This document shows positions 17,471 through 25,872 of a DNA stretch of 64,000 nucleotides, in pieces; the first letter of the stretch is position 1; every line of letters begins with the position of its first letter. The notes under the pieces were generated by a model, which was not told the origin of the DNA, ran no database searches, and saw only the letters and a list, made by a program, of their open reading frames with translations. Source of the DNA: Myxococcota bacterium. Its GTDB lineage: Bacteria > Myxococcota_A > UBA9042 > DTJE01. The stretch lies in the NCBI GenBank assembly GCA_017994695.1, contig JAGOKF010000001.1:104119-168118 (forward strand), in the 5' to 3' direction. A program made the position numbers and the translations under genes.

Positions 17471-18756
17471 AACTGATCTACCCCCGCTGGCCGAAACTCC
17501 CGGAGCAGACCGAGTTCCACCTGCCGCCCCACGGCCCGATCGTCTTCGCGGCCAGCGTGCCTCCCGAGGTCCACCTGACCTTCCACGACGACAACCGGGG
17601 GGAGCCGGACCTGGAGGACCGGCCGGACCTGGTGGCCCTGTCGGTGATGCTGACCTGCCAGGTGCCCCGGGCCAAGGAGATCGCCGCCATCTACCGCCGC
17701 CGGGGCATCCCCGTGATCGCCGGGGGCATCGCCGTGGCGATCCACAGCGAGGAGATGGCCGCATGCTGCGACGCGGTCTTCCTCGGGGAGGTCGAGGGTC
17801 ATTTCCAGGAGGTCCTGGACGATTTCAAGGCCCGGCGCCTGAAGAGGGTCTATGACCGGATGCAGGCCCTGCCCCCCATCGAGTCGGTCCCCCCCGCACG
17901 GCGCGAGATCCTGGACTATTCCCTCTACACCTACCGGGGGGTCCGGATGGTGGACCTGGTCCACGCCTCCCGGGGCTGCCGGTTCCAGTGCCCGCCGTGC
18001 AGCGTGGCCTTCCTGGGAGGCCGCTGCTTCCGGCCCCGGCCCGTCGAGCGGGTGGTGGAGGAGGTCGCGGGGATCGACAACGGGCGCCTCTTCTTCGTGG
18101 ACAACAGCCTGGCCCAGAACAAGGCCTGGGAACTGGAACTCTTCCGGGCCCTGAAGCCCCTGAAGCGCAAGTGGATCAGCCACCCCATCGAGGCCGACGA
18201 CGAGGTGCTCCAGGCTGCCTACGAGGCGGGCGCCTGGTACGTGTACCAGGCCATCACGGCCCCCACCGAGGGGATCCGGCGCCGCATCCAGATGTACCGG
18301 GACCACGGCATCGCCATCGAAGGAACCATCATCCTGGGCACCGACGATCAGACCCGGGAGGACGTGATCCGGCTGGTGGAGTTCTGCGTGGAGATGGACC
18401 TGGACATGGCCGAGTTCACGGTGATGACCCCCTTCCTGCACACGCCCTACCGGGAGCAGGTGGAGGCCGAGGGGCGGGTCCTGCACAACGACTGGTCCCA
18501 GTACACGACCGGCAAGGTGGTCTTCCAGCCGAAACACATGACCCCCTCGGAACTGCAGGACCTCTACCACTGGGCCTGGGACCGCTTCTACGGCGCCGAC
18601 GGGCGCCAGACCCGGATGGCCCGGCTGTTCCGGAAGGTGGTGCTGCGGGAGAGGCAGGACGGAACCACGACGATGCCTGACGGCACGGTCCGGGGCTGGG
18701 TCCGGCCGGGGTCCGGGTCGCAGGCGGGCACCGGGGACTCCCCGGGCAATCCGTAG
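17461..18756 (+). CDS. B12-binding-type radical SAM enzyme of the ketosynthase operon
   Basis: A 431-residue protein. The radical SAM cluster ligands are Cys173, Cys177 and Cys180 in GCRFQCPPCSV (CxxxCxxC). Residues about 50-120 (LVALSVMLTCQVPRAKEIA, GIPVIAGGIAVAI, CDAVFLGEVEGHFQEVL) form the Rossmann-like region found before the barrel in B12-binding radical SAM enzymes, although the DxHxxG motif for histidine-on cobalamin is not obvious. The family includes methyltransferases acting on unactivated carbons, ring contraction enzymes and HpnP/HpnR-type lipid methylases. The start ATG overlaps the previous stop and has GGAGG upstream; the ATG two codons on is an alternative. Confidence 0.85.
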   Translation: MWMKLIYPRWPKLPEQTEFHLPPHGPIVFAASVPPEVHLTFHDDNRGEPDLEDRPDLVALSVMLTCQVPRAKEIAAIYRRRGIPVIAGGIAVAIHSEEMAACCDAVFLGEVEGHFQEVLDDFKARRLKRVYDRMQALPPIESVPPARREILDYSLYTYRGVRMVDLVHASRGCRFQCPPCSVAFLGGRCFRPRPVERVVEEVAGIDNGRLFFVDNSLAQNKAWELELFRALKPLKRKWISHPIEADDEVLQAAYEAGAWYVYQAITAPTEGIRRRIQMYRDHGIAIEGTIILGTDDQTREDVIRLVEFCVEMDLDMAEFTVMTPFLHTPYREQVEAEGRVLHNDWSQYTTGKVVFQPKHMTPSELQDLYHWAWDRFYGADGRQTRMARLFRKVVLRERQDGTTTMPDGTVRGWVRPGSGSQAGTGDSPGNP

Positions 18757-18775
18757 GCCCCAGAAGGAAGGCTTC

Positions 18776-19819
18776 ATGCGCATTGGACCCGTTCCCCAGA
18801 ACCCTTGGGAACGCCTGGGACTCTGGACCGACCGGGTCCCAACCCCGATCCTGGAAACGTTCCATGGCCTGCTGCTGGCCCGTTCCCTGATGGCGGCCTG
18901 CCGGTTCGGCCTGCTGGACGCCCTGGCCGACGGGCCCCGGACCCCGGAGGAGGTGGCCCGGGAGTGCGGGTGCCAGCCGGAGCCCGCCGACAGGCTCCTC
19001 CAGGTGCTGGCCTCGATGGGCTACATCCGGTGGGACGGCAACCGGGCGCACCTGACCCCCCTGGCCCGGCGGTGGCTGCTGGCCTCCTCTCCTGACTCCC
19101 TCCGGGACTACGTGCTGTTCCGGTACCGGGAATGGGAGTTCGTCGAGGGACTCGAGGAACACCTGCAGACCGGCCGTCCGATGGTGGAGTCCTCCCGGAT
19201 GGACCGGGAAGCCTGGGGGCTCTACCAGAGAGGGATGCGGGCGGTGTCGCGCCTGGGTTCGCCCGAGGTGGCCCGGCGGACGCCGGTCCCCCCGTCGCCC
19301 CGGACGCTGCTGGACATCGGCGGCGGCCACGGGGCGCTCGCCGCGGCCTTCTGCCGGCGCCATCCCACCCTGACCGCCCAGGTGCTGGACCTGCCCGATG
19401 CGGTGGAGCACGCAGCACCCCTGCTGGCCGAGGAGGGACTGGGGGAACGGATTCGCCACTGGCCCGGGGACGTCTTCCGGACGGACCTGGGAGAGGCGCG
19501 CTTCGACGTGATCCTGATGGCGAACTTCCTGCATCACTTCCCGGAGCCGACCTGCCGGGACCTGGTCGCACGGGCCGCCCGGGCCCTCCGGGCGGGCGGG
19601 GTCCTGGCCTGCGTGGATTTCTTCCGCCCCGACCAGCGCTGCACCTCCAACCAGATGACCACCCTGATGCACCTGTATTTCGCGATGACCAGCGGGTCGG
19701 CGATCTGGACCACGGGGGAGGTGGCGGGCTGGCAGCGGGATGCGGGCCTCAGCCCGCGGCCGCCGGTGCGGCTGCGCCGGGCCCCCGGGGCCTCGATCCA
19801 GTCCGCGATGCGGTCATGA
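18776..19819 (+). CDS. SAM-dependent O-methyltransferase (acetylserotonin-type)
   Basis: A 347-residue class I methyltransferase. Residues about 28-105 form the N-terminal winged-helix dimerisation domain typical of the O-methyltransferase_2 family (LLLARSLMAACRFGLLDAL, then EEVARECG). The SAM loop is LLDIGGGHGALAA around residue 178-190, followed by VLDLPDAVEHA and the NFLHHFPEP motif IV region. Such enzymes methylate hydroxyl groups of small aromatic or polyketide substrates. As the last gene of the operon, 19 bp after the radical SAM gene, it is the likely tailoring methyltransferase. It runs six bases into the convergent neighbour. Confidence 0.88.
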   Translation: MRIGPVPQNPWERLGLWTDRVPTPILETFHGLLLARSLMAACRFGLLDALADGPRTPEEVARECGCQPEPADRLLQVLASMGYIRWDGNRAHLTPLARRWLLASSPDSLRDYVLFRYREWEFVEGLEEHLQTGRPMVESSRMDREAWGLYQRGMRAVSRLGSPEVARRTPVPPSPRTLLDIGGGHGALAAAFCRRHPTLTAQVLDLPDAVEHAAPLLAEEGLGERIRHWPGDVFRTDLGEARFDVILMANFLHHFPEPTCRDLVARAARALRAGGVLACVDFFRPDQRCTSNQMTTLMHLYFAMTSGSAIWTTGEVAGWQRDAGLSPRPPVRLRRAPGASIQSAMRS

Positions 19820-20581
19820 ATCCCTCTGGGACATCCTTTCGGTGTAGAGCAGTCGGGTCCATTGCCTGAACGGGGCCGTCTCGGTCGAGGCCAGGGTCGC
19901 CATCGCCAGGGAATCCAGGATCACCAGGGCATTGGGCGTCGCGTCCCCCCGCTGGCCCGGGATGGTGCCCAGCCGTTCCGCGAAGGCCGCGTTCAGCAGG
20001 GAGACCTCCTCGAGGTAGGCCTGCAGCGCCCGGGGATTCCATTCGAAAGGAAGCCCCTGGCGTTCCCGGGCCCACTGCTCGAACAGGAACAGCGACAGGA
20101 AGCGCTGGGTGCTCTCGAACTGGGTCTGGAGCGGGAGATGGGTCTGCACCATCGGGCGCATCCGGTTCAGCACCGGGCAGCCCGAGGTCGGCATGTAGAT
20201 CCCCGCCAGGCTGGACACGGCCTTCTGCAGCGTGGTCTGGCGCTGGTAGTTGCGGTGCTCGGTCTCCACCCAGAGGTCCACCGGGGTCCATGAAACGGCG
20301 TTCTTGAAGGCGGACGCGAGTTCCGAGAGGGCCACCGCCGCCGGGCAGTGGGCGTGCTGCCCGGGGTCCAGGGAGCAGGGGCGGCAGCGGTGGTTTTCCA
20401 GCCGGGCCCAGTCGGGCGGCGGGTCTTCGGGCCAGGACAGCAGGTTCAGGGTGACCCGGTCCAGCACCACCCGGAAGGTCTGTTGCCGGCCGTCCTGGAA
20501 GGTCATCCGGTACAGGATCACCACGGGATGCGAAGCCGGCTGGTCCGGAAGCACCTCCCCGGTGTTCGGGTCCACGAACAT
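19814..20581 (-). CDS. DUF6901-like protein with conserved Cys/His cluster
   Basis: A 255-residue cytoplasmic-looking protein with no signal peptide. The central block ENHRCRPCSLDPGQHAHCP (about residues 62-80, with Cys66, Cys69 and Cys79 and two histidines) could bind a metal. It is followed by VETEHRNYQRQTTLQKA and GIYMPTSGCP, a pattern I associate with the uncharacterised DUF6901 family; I am moderately sure of that name. The N-terminus VVILYRMTFQDGRQQTFRVV looks like a beta sheet. GGGAGG precedes the ATG and a promoter candidate lies at 20611-20640. No function can be assigned; it overlaps the methyltransferase tail to tail. Confidence 0.7.
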   Translation of the reverse strand: MFVDPNTGEVLPDQPASHPVVILYRMTFQDGRQQTFRVVLDRVTLNLLSWPEDPPPDWARLENHRCRPCSLDPGQHAHCPAAVALSELASAFKNAVSWTPVDLWVETEHRNYQRQTTLQKAVSSLAGIYMPTSGCPVLNRMRPMVQTHLPLQTQFESTQRFLSLFLFEQWARERQGLPFEWNPRALQAYLEEVSLLNAAFAERLGTIPGQRGDATPNALVILDSLAMATLASTETAPFRQWTRLLYTERMSQRDS

Positions 20582-20610
20582 GCCTTCAGACCTCCCACGA
20601 ATACGGCGCT

Positions 20611-20640
20611 AGGATAGTCCAGGGTCCCGGGGAATGTCGA
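20611..20640 (-). promoter_or_regulatory. Candidate promoter of the DUF6901-like gene
   Basis: Minus-strand TCGACA (20635-20640) and TATCCT (20611-20616) are 18 bp apart, 29 bp before the start codon at 20581. Confidence 0.4.
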
Positions 20641-20695
20641 GAGCGTGGCACGAGGGCCTCCTCCCCGTCCTCGGAAATTCCAGGAAGACGAAACG

Positions 20696-23293
20696 CTACA
20701 TGGGGTCGAAAGGGGATTTCCCCCGGGGAACCGCCGGCATCTCCAGTCCCCATTCCGCCAGGGCGACCAGGAGCGTCCCGAGGGGGCGGGAGATCGGAAG
20801 AACCGGACCTGGGGCGGTCGTCGCGGGCTTCTCCCGGCAGAGGACGTGAAGCCACTCGACCCAGTCGTTCGCGATCCGGAGATGGCGGATCGCCATGTCC
20901 ACCAGGAAGGACAGGAACTCCATCGTCGGGGCATGGCCGCTGTCCAGCAGCATCTCGAATGCGTTCCGGTCCAGGTCCATCACCTCGCATGCCCCCATCG
21001 CCTGCACCGAGCAGAGCCGCGGCCCCTGGTCCATCAACCCCATCAGGCCGACGACGTTCCCCTCCTCGATCCGTCCCACCTGCCGGGGATTCCCCTCGTG
21101 CTGCAGGTGGAGGGCCAGGCTCCCCCGGAGGACCAGCGACGCCCCCCAGGCACCGTCTCCCTCCCTCCAGAACCACTGCCCGTTCTCCAGGACCCGCCGG
21201 GTCCCCAGGGTCCCGAAAACATCCCGGATCTCCTGGGGGATCCTCCTTTCGGAAGCCCGGGGAAGGGGCGGGACGACCACTCCGTCCCGCCGGGCCGACC
21301 GCTGGAGGGTGTCGAGGATCTCGACGCTCTGGCGAATCCGCTGGACCAGTTGGCTTCCCACCGTCCGTAGCACTCCCATCCACGACAGGCGGTCTTGCTG
21401 GCGCAGTTCGTTCAGCAGCACCCGGTCCAGGAGGCAGACCTCGGCGTCGTTGTATGCCTCCACGGTGGCGCTCCGGGGTGCCGGGTCGAGGCAGGCCATT
21501 TCCCCGATCACGTCGCCGGGCTGGAAGGTGGCCAGGGTCAGCCGGGATTCCGGGGAACGCCCCCCCTCCCGGTAGGCCCTCATCTGGCCCCGGATCATCA
21601 CCACCATCGTGTCCCCCATCTCCCCCTCCCGGAACAGCACCTCGCCGGCCCGGACCCGCTGGACCGGCAGCAGGCCCGCCAGCCGCATGTACAGGGAATG
21701 GAGGCCAGCCCCCCGGACCAGTCCCAGCAACCGCAGAGAGGCCTCGTCCAGGATCGAGATGCGCTCCCGGCAGCGCACCATGCGCCGCGAGAAGAATTCC
21801 GTGTCCGGGCCGCCGACGGACTTCAGGGCCCAGCGCTCCCAGTGCTCCCGGAGTTCCCGCTCGGCGGCCGAGGCCTCTTCCAGGAGACCCTGGAGGTCCC
21901 GGTCCGCCAGGATCTCCTCAGGGCTCCTCCGGGCCTCCACGTCGAACATTCCCGCCGGGTCCAGGGAGTCGGGTTCCTCCGGCCTCCGGGTCCACTGGGC
22001 GTCCCCCTGTTCCACGTCTGCCGCGATCCGCGCGATCCGCTGCCGTTCCCGCTGGACCATTTCCAGCAGGCCGTTCAGCAGGGCCCGGGCCCCGTCGCTG
22101 CGAACGCGGCCCATCGCGGACTGGTAGAGCCACCAGACCCTGCCCGTCAGCGGAATCGTCTCCTCCAGGGCCTCCTGCAGGATCCTGCGAATCGAACTGG
22201 TGATCAGGAACGGGACGTGGCGGGAGACCTGCCCCCGCTCCATCGGGTTCTCCAGTCCCACCGGGGAGGTCGTCGATGCGGCCGGGACCGGCACCGGACG
22301 TCCCGGGACGTCGGGAATCGGGACAGGCACGGGCGCGGCAGGTACGCCCCCCTTCGCGGCGCCCAAGGATCCCAGCAGTCTCCGGGCCTCCAGGGCCGTC
22401 TGGGGGCGCCGGTTGGGGTCCGTGGCCAGCAGGCTCGCCACCAGGGCATCCAGGGCCGGGGGGACCTCCGCCGGCGGAAGGATGTCCCGCAGCCGGGGGG
22501 CCGACCGGTGGAACTTCTTCAGCAGGATCGCCAGGGAGGAACTGGCCTGGAAGGGCAGCTGGCCCGTCAGCAGTTCGAAGAGGATGACTCCCAGCGCGTA
22601 GAGGTCCGACCGGTGATCCACCGCCTTCCCTTTCGCCTGCTCCGGGCTCATGTACGCCGGGGTGCCGAACAGCAGGTTCGGGTCCGACACCCGGGATTCG
22701 AGATCCACGATCCGGGCCAGGCCGAAGTCCAGCACCTTCACGAACCGCGGAGGGGATTCGAGGAGGAAGATGTTGTCCGGCTTCAGATCCCGGTGAACGA
22801 CCCCCTGGCAATGAGCATCCCCGATGGCCTCGAGCACCTGGTCGATGATCTCGACGGCCTCGGCGGCCGGAAGGCGCCCGCCGCGGCGGGTCCGGTAGTC
22901 CCCCAGGCTGCTCCCGACCAGCAGTTCCATCACCAGGAAGAACTGGCCATCGGTCGCCTGGCCGAAGTCGTGCAGCGTGATCACGTGGGGGTTCGCCAGC
23001 CGGCTGGCCGCCCGGGCCTCCTGGAAGAAGCGCCGGATCGCGTCGGGGTCGTTCATCCGCTCGGGCTTCAGCAGTTTCACGGCGACGTCACGTTCCATCG
23101 ACCGCTGCCGGGCCCGGTAGACGGTCCCCATGCCCCCCGATCCCAGGACCTCCACCAGGGTGTACCGCTGGGCGAGCGTGCGGCCCAGGTTCCGATCCCG
23201 GTTGTCGATGCGGAACGTCGCGGCACCGTCGAAGGGACACGTCTCCGGCTCCCCGTCGAAACGGGCGTCGCACAGACTGCAATACCGCGCCAC
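20696..23293 (-). CDS. Ser/Thr protein kinase with zinc ribbon and two cyclic-nucleotide-binding domains
   Basis: An 865-residue protein. I use the GTG at 23293 (GGAGG eight bases upstream) since it gives an N-terminal ribbon YCSLCDARFDGEPETCPFDG. The kinase domain spans about residues 44-312: glycine loop GSGGMGTVYRA, Lys73 in VAVKLL, catalytic HRDLKPDN with Asp169, DFG Asp189 and the activation segment GTPAYMSPEQ, all intact. A helical linker follows (about 350-530). Two cNMP-binding domains occupy about 535-655 and 695-810; the first has a canonical phosphate-binding cassette GEMACLDPAPRSATVEA with its arginine, while the second is degenerate. No membrane segment is visible, so this is a soluble kinase, possibly gated by a nucleotide. 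It has its own promoter. Confidence 0.9.
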   Translation of the reverse strand: MARYCSLCDARFDGEPETCPFDGAATFRIDNRDRNLGRTLAQRYTLVEVLGSGGMGTVYRARQRSMERDVAVKLLKPERMNDPDAIRRFFQEARAASRLANPHVITLHDFGQATDGQFFLVMELLVGSSLGDYRTRRGGRLPAAEAVEIIDQVLEAIGDAHCQGVVHRDLKPDNIFLLESPPRFVKVLDFGLARIVDLESRVSDPNLLFGTPAYMSPEQAKGKAVDHRSDLYALGVILFELLTGQLPFQASSSLAILLKKFHRSAPRLRDILPPAEVPPALDALVASLLATDPNRRPQTALEARRLLGSLGAAKGGVPAAPVPVPIPDVPGRPVPVPAASTTSPVGLENPMERGQVSRHVPFLITSSIRRILQEALEETIPLTGRVWWLYQSAMGRVRSDGARALLNGLLEMVQRERQRIARIAADVEQGDAQWTRRPEEPDSLDPAGMFDVEARRSPEEILADRDLQGLLEEASAAERELREHWERWALKSVGGPDTEFFSRRMVRCRERISILDEASLRLLGLVRGAGLHSLYMRLAGLLPVQRVRAGEVLFREGEMGDTMVVMIRGQMRAYREGGRSPESRLTLATFQPGDVIGEMACLDPAPRSATVEAYNDAEVCLLDRVLLNELRQQDRLSWMGVLRTVGSQLVQRIRQSVEILDTLQRSARRDGVVVPPLPRASERRIPQEIRDVFGTLGTRRVLENGQWFWREGDGAWGASLVLRGSLALHLQHEGNPRQVGRIEEGNVVGLMGLMDQGPRLCSVQAMGACEVMDLDRNAFEMLLDSGHAPTMEFLSFLVDMAIRHLRIANDWVEWLHVLCREKPATTAPGPVLPISRPLGTLLVALAEWGLEMPAVPRGKSPFDPM

Positions 23294-23316
23294 GACCGGA
23301 CCTCCACCGCAATGGA

Positions 23317-23344
23317 ATCCTATCCGTTTCCCGCGAGGTGACAA
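23317..23344 (-). promoter_or_regulatory. Candidate promoter of the kinase gene
   Basis: Minus-strand TTGTCA (23339-23344), a 16-bp spacer and TAGGAT (23317-23322), 24 bp before the GTG start. The short leader supports the GTG at 23293 as start. Confidence 0.5.
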
Positions 23345-23417
23345 GGGGAATCTCCCGCGATCCGCCCCCCCCGGACCCCCGGCGATCCCGTCACCGGGAC
23401 CGGCCTGGAAACCGGGG

Positions 23418-23446
23418 TTCACAAGCCCTTCGTCTTTCGCTAGCAT
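23418..23446 (+). promoter_or_regulatory. Candidate promoter of the MBL-fold hydrolase gene
   Basis: TTCACA (23418-23423), 17 bp, TAGCAT (23441-23446), divergent from the kinase promoter; the ATG is at 23499. Confidence 0.45.
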
Positions 23447-23498
23447 TCCTTCAAAGGCAGGCTTGCAGGCAGAGAGCGGCGTCTGGAAAGGGGGGGGC

Positions 23499-24458
23499 AT
23501 GCGCATCCGGTTCTATGGCACCCGCGGATCCATTCCCGTCTGCCGGGAAGGAACGCGGAGATACGGGGGCAACACCACCTGCCTGCGGGTCCTGTCCGAC
23601 TGCCTGCCTCCGGACACGGCGCTGCTGATCGACGCGGGAAGCGGCTTCTTCGAGGCCTCCCGGGACCTCCAGGCCGAGGGGATCCGGAAGGTCCTGCTGC
23701 TGATGACCCACTACCACCACGACCACACGCTGGGGTTCCCGATCGCCGGGACGATCCACGACCGGTCCGTGGAGGTCCGGGTCTTCGGTCCCCGGAGCGA
23801 AGGAGTCGGCCCCCGGGAGGTCTTCGAGGCCCTGATGCGCCCTCCTCACTTCCCGGTCCCGTTCTCCCGGGTCGAGGATCACGTCCACGTGGAGGGCATC
23901 GACGGGATGGAGTCCCGGGTGCTCCTGGTCCACCGGGAAGCCGGGCTGGCCTGGGAGGATGCCGCCCGGATCGGGGACGGATCGGCTCCCCGGTCGGTCC
24001 CGATCGGCGGGGTCCCGGTGCCGCTGGCCGAATGCCTGCGGATCCGGACGGCCCGGACGGTCCACCCGGAATACACGGTCAGTTTCCGCCTGGAGGAGGG
24101 ACCCACCGGGCGCGTCGCGGCGCTGCTGACGGACCACGAGGCCTCCGAGGAGGTCCCGAAACTCCTGCTGGCGCACCTCCGGGAAACGCACCTGCTGATC
24201 CTGGACGCCCAGTACTCCCGGCGCCAGTGGAAGGAGAGCCGTGCGGGATACGGGCACGGCACCGGGGCCTTCGCCGCCCTGGTGATGCAGGCCACCGGGT
24301 CCCTCCGGCTGGGCCTGACCCACCACGACCCCGAGGCCGACGACGACCAGGTGGACGCGATCCGGGAAGAGGCACGACGGACCCTGGAGGACCTCGGGTC
24401 GGCAGACCTGGCGGGCGGCCTGTTCAGCGCCCGGGACTACCAGGAGGAGGAGGTCTGA
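23499..24458 (+). CDS. Metallo-beta-lactamase-fold metal-dependent hydrolase
   Basis: A 319-residue MBL-fold protein. The N-terminus MRIRFYGTRGSIPV and YGGNTTCLRV are typical of the 'GTRGSIP' group of phosphodiesterase-like MBL proteins. The metal motif THYHHDH gives His71, His73, Asp75 and His76; additional metal ligands probably come from LLTDHEA and GLTHHDPEADD. The ATG at 23499 follows a seven-G run that can act as ribosome binding site; upstream in-frame sequence is shadow. Members include cyclic nucleotide phosphodiesterase-like and PhnP-like enzymes, which would be of interest beside a cNMP-binding kinase, but the substrate is not evident. The next gene, rph, starts three bases after its stop. 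Confidence 0.85.
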   Translation: MRIRFYGTRGSIPVCREGTRRYGGNTTCLRVLSDCLPPDTALLIDAGSGFFEASRDLQAEGIRKVLLLMTHYHHDHTLGFPIAGTIHDRSVEVRVFGPRSEGVGPREVFEALMRPPHFPVPFSRVEDHVHVEGIDGMESRVLLVHREAGLAWEDAARIGDGSAPRSVPIGGVPVPLAECLRIRTARTVHPEYTVSFRLEEGPTGRVAALLTDHEASEEVPKLLLAHLRETHLLILDAQYSRRQWKESRAGYGHGTGAFAALVMQATGSLRLGLTHHDPEADDDQVDAIREEARRTLEDLGSADLAGGLFSARDYQEEEV

Positions 24459-24460
24459 CG

Positions 24461-25174
24461 GTGGATCGCCTCGGCCGGGGCCCCTGGGAGGCTCGGGAGG
24501 TCCGGATCCGCACGGGAGTCCAGCGGGACCCGGCGGGATCGGTGGAGATCTCCTTCGGGCAGACCGTCGTGCTGGTGGCGGCCACCGTCGGGGCGTCGGT
24601 GCCCCCCTGGCTCCAGGGAACGGGACGGGGGTGGGTCACGGCCGAGTACGCGATGCTCCCTGGGGCCACCCCCGAGCGGCAGGGTCGCACCCAGAAGGGG
24701 CGGTCCGAGGAGATCCAGCGACTGGTGGGGCGATCCCTCCGGGCGGCGGTGGACCTGGCCGCCCTGGGAGAGCGGCTGATCACCGTGGACTGCGACGTCC
24801 TGCAGGCCGACGGGGGCACCCGGTGCGCCTCGATCACCGGAGGCTGGGTCGCTCTGGCGATGGCCTGCCGACACCTGGTGGAACAGGGCCTGCTGGCCAC
24901 GTCGCCCCTCCGCCGCCAGGTCTGCGCCCTCTCGGCGGCCATCGTGGACGGCGAGGTGCGGGTGGACCCGGACTACCCGGAGGACCGCCGGGCCGAAGCG
25001 GACCTGAACTTCGTGATGACCGCCGACGGTCGCCTGGTGGAGGTCCAGGGCACCGCCGAGGGTGAACCCTTTCCCGAGGACCTGCTCCGCGTGGCCCTGT
25101 CCCGGGTCCGGGAGGCCCTGCCGGGTCTCCTGCAGGCCCAGCAGAGGGCTCTTCAGGAGGGACGGTTTCCCTGA
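24461..25174 (+). CDS. rph: Ribonuclease PH
   Basis: A 237-residue phosphorolytic 3' exoribonuclease that trims tRNA precursors and rRNA 3' ends in the cytoplasm. The family blocks TVVLVAATVGASVPPW, GWVTAEYAMLPG, RTQKGRSEEIQRLVGRSLRA, TVDCDVLQADGGTR and SITGGWVAL are present and length is normal. The GTG at 24461 is preceded by a GGAGGAGGAGG run eight bases upstream that lies within the end of the MBL gene, so the two are coupled. Its last 22 bases overlap the convergent phosphatidyltransferase gene. Confidence 0.95.
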   Translation: MDRLGRGPWEAREVRIRTGVQRDPAGSVEISFGQTVVLVAATVGASVPPWLQGTGRGWVTAEYAMLPGATPERQGRTQKGRSEEIQRLVGRSLRAAVDLAALGERLITVDCDVLQADGGTRCASITGGWVALAMACRHLVEQGLLATSPLRRQVCALSAAIVDGEVRVDPDYPEDRRAEADLNFVMTADGRLVEVQGTAEGEPFPEDLLRVALSRVREALPGLLQAQQRALQEGRFP

Positions 25175-25833
25175 GGCGGAGACCCGGGGTCCCGGCCCCG
25201 GGGGGAACCCCCGCCCTGCTTCACCAGGCGGCTCACGGCGCGGTAGTAGTCCACCAGGGACACCAGGGACCCCAGGGACACCAGCACGCCGAGCCCGAAG
25301 GCGACGGGGCCGACGAAGACCCGCAGCCCCTCGACCCAGTGGGAGACCACGAGCCACCCCACGATCGTGTTGGCCGCGACCGCCAGCGTCAGGGACTTGA
25401 CCTTGCCCGAGGGGCGGGCCTGGACGACGTAGCCTTCCTTCGCCGCCAGGACCCGGAGGGTGCCCACCACGGCCTCCCGGTAGTACACGACGACCAGCAC
25501 CCAGAAGGGAATCAGGCCCACCCACATCAGGCAGAGCAGGGCCCCCACATGGGAGAGGGCATCGGCCAGGGGGTCCACCAGTTTTCCCAGGTCCGTGACG
25601 ATCCCCTGCCGCCGGGCGATCCAGCCGTCCACCAGGTCCGATGCCTCCTGGAGGAACATCAGGGCCCAGGCCGCCACCAGGTAGCCGACGTTCAGGTCCC
25701 GGACCAGTTCCTCGGGGGTGCTGCCGTAGCCGCTGCCCCGAAGCCCCATCCAGAACAGGAACACGAAGACGGGACTGGCGATCAGCCTCGCGAAGGAGAT
25801 CCCGTTGGGCAGATTCGTGGGAATCAGCAACAT
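25153..25833 (-). CDS. CDP-alcohol phosphatidyltransferase (PgsA-like)
   Basis: A 226-residue integral membrane enzyme with about five or six hydrophobic segments. The CDP-alcohol motif is complete: Asp66-x2-Asp69-Gly70-x2-Ala73-Arg74-x8-Gly83-x3-Asp87-x3-Asp91. The family makes phospholipids by joining a CDP-diacylglycerol to an alcohol; the N-terminal LLIPTNLPNGISFARLIASPVF resembles PgsA (phosphatidylglycerophosphate synthase), but phosphatidylinositol-type enzymes cannot be excluded. The C-terminus carries a Gly/Pro/Arg tail. No clear ribosome-binding site is seen; a promoter candidate lies at 25840-25868. Confidence 0.85.
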   Translation of the reverse strand: MLLIPTNLPNGISFARLIASPVFVFLFWMGLRGSGYGSTPEELVRDLNVGYLVAAWALMFLQEASDLVDGWIARRQGIVTDLGKLVDPLADALSHVGALLCLMWVGLIPFWVLVVVYYREAVVGTLRVLAAKEGYVVQARPSGKVKSLTLAVAANTIVGWLVVSHWVEGLRVFVGPVAFGLGVLVSLGSLVSLVDYYRAVSRLVKQGGGSPRGRDPGSPPQGNRPS

Positions 25834-25839
25834 GGCGCC

Positions 25840-25868
25840 ATCCTAGGCCAATCCCCCGCGCATTTCCA
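25840..25868 (-). promoter_or_regulatory. Candidate promoter of the phosphatidyltransferase gene
   Basis: Minus-strand TGGAAA (25863-25868), 17 bp, TAGGAT (25840-25845), only seven bases before the ATG, which would give a very short leader or leaderless transcript. Confidence 0.35.
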
Positions 25869-25872
25869 GGGC

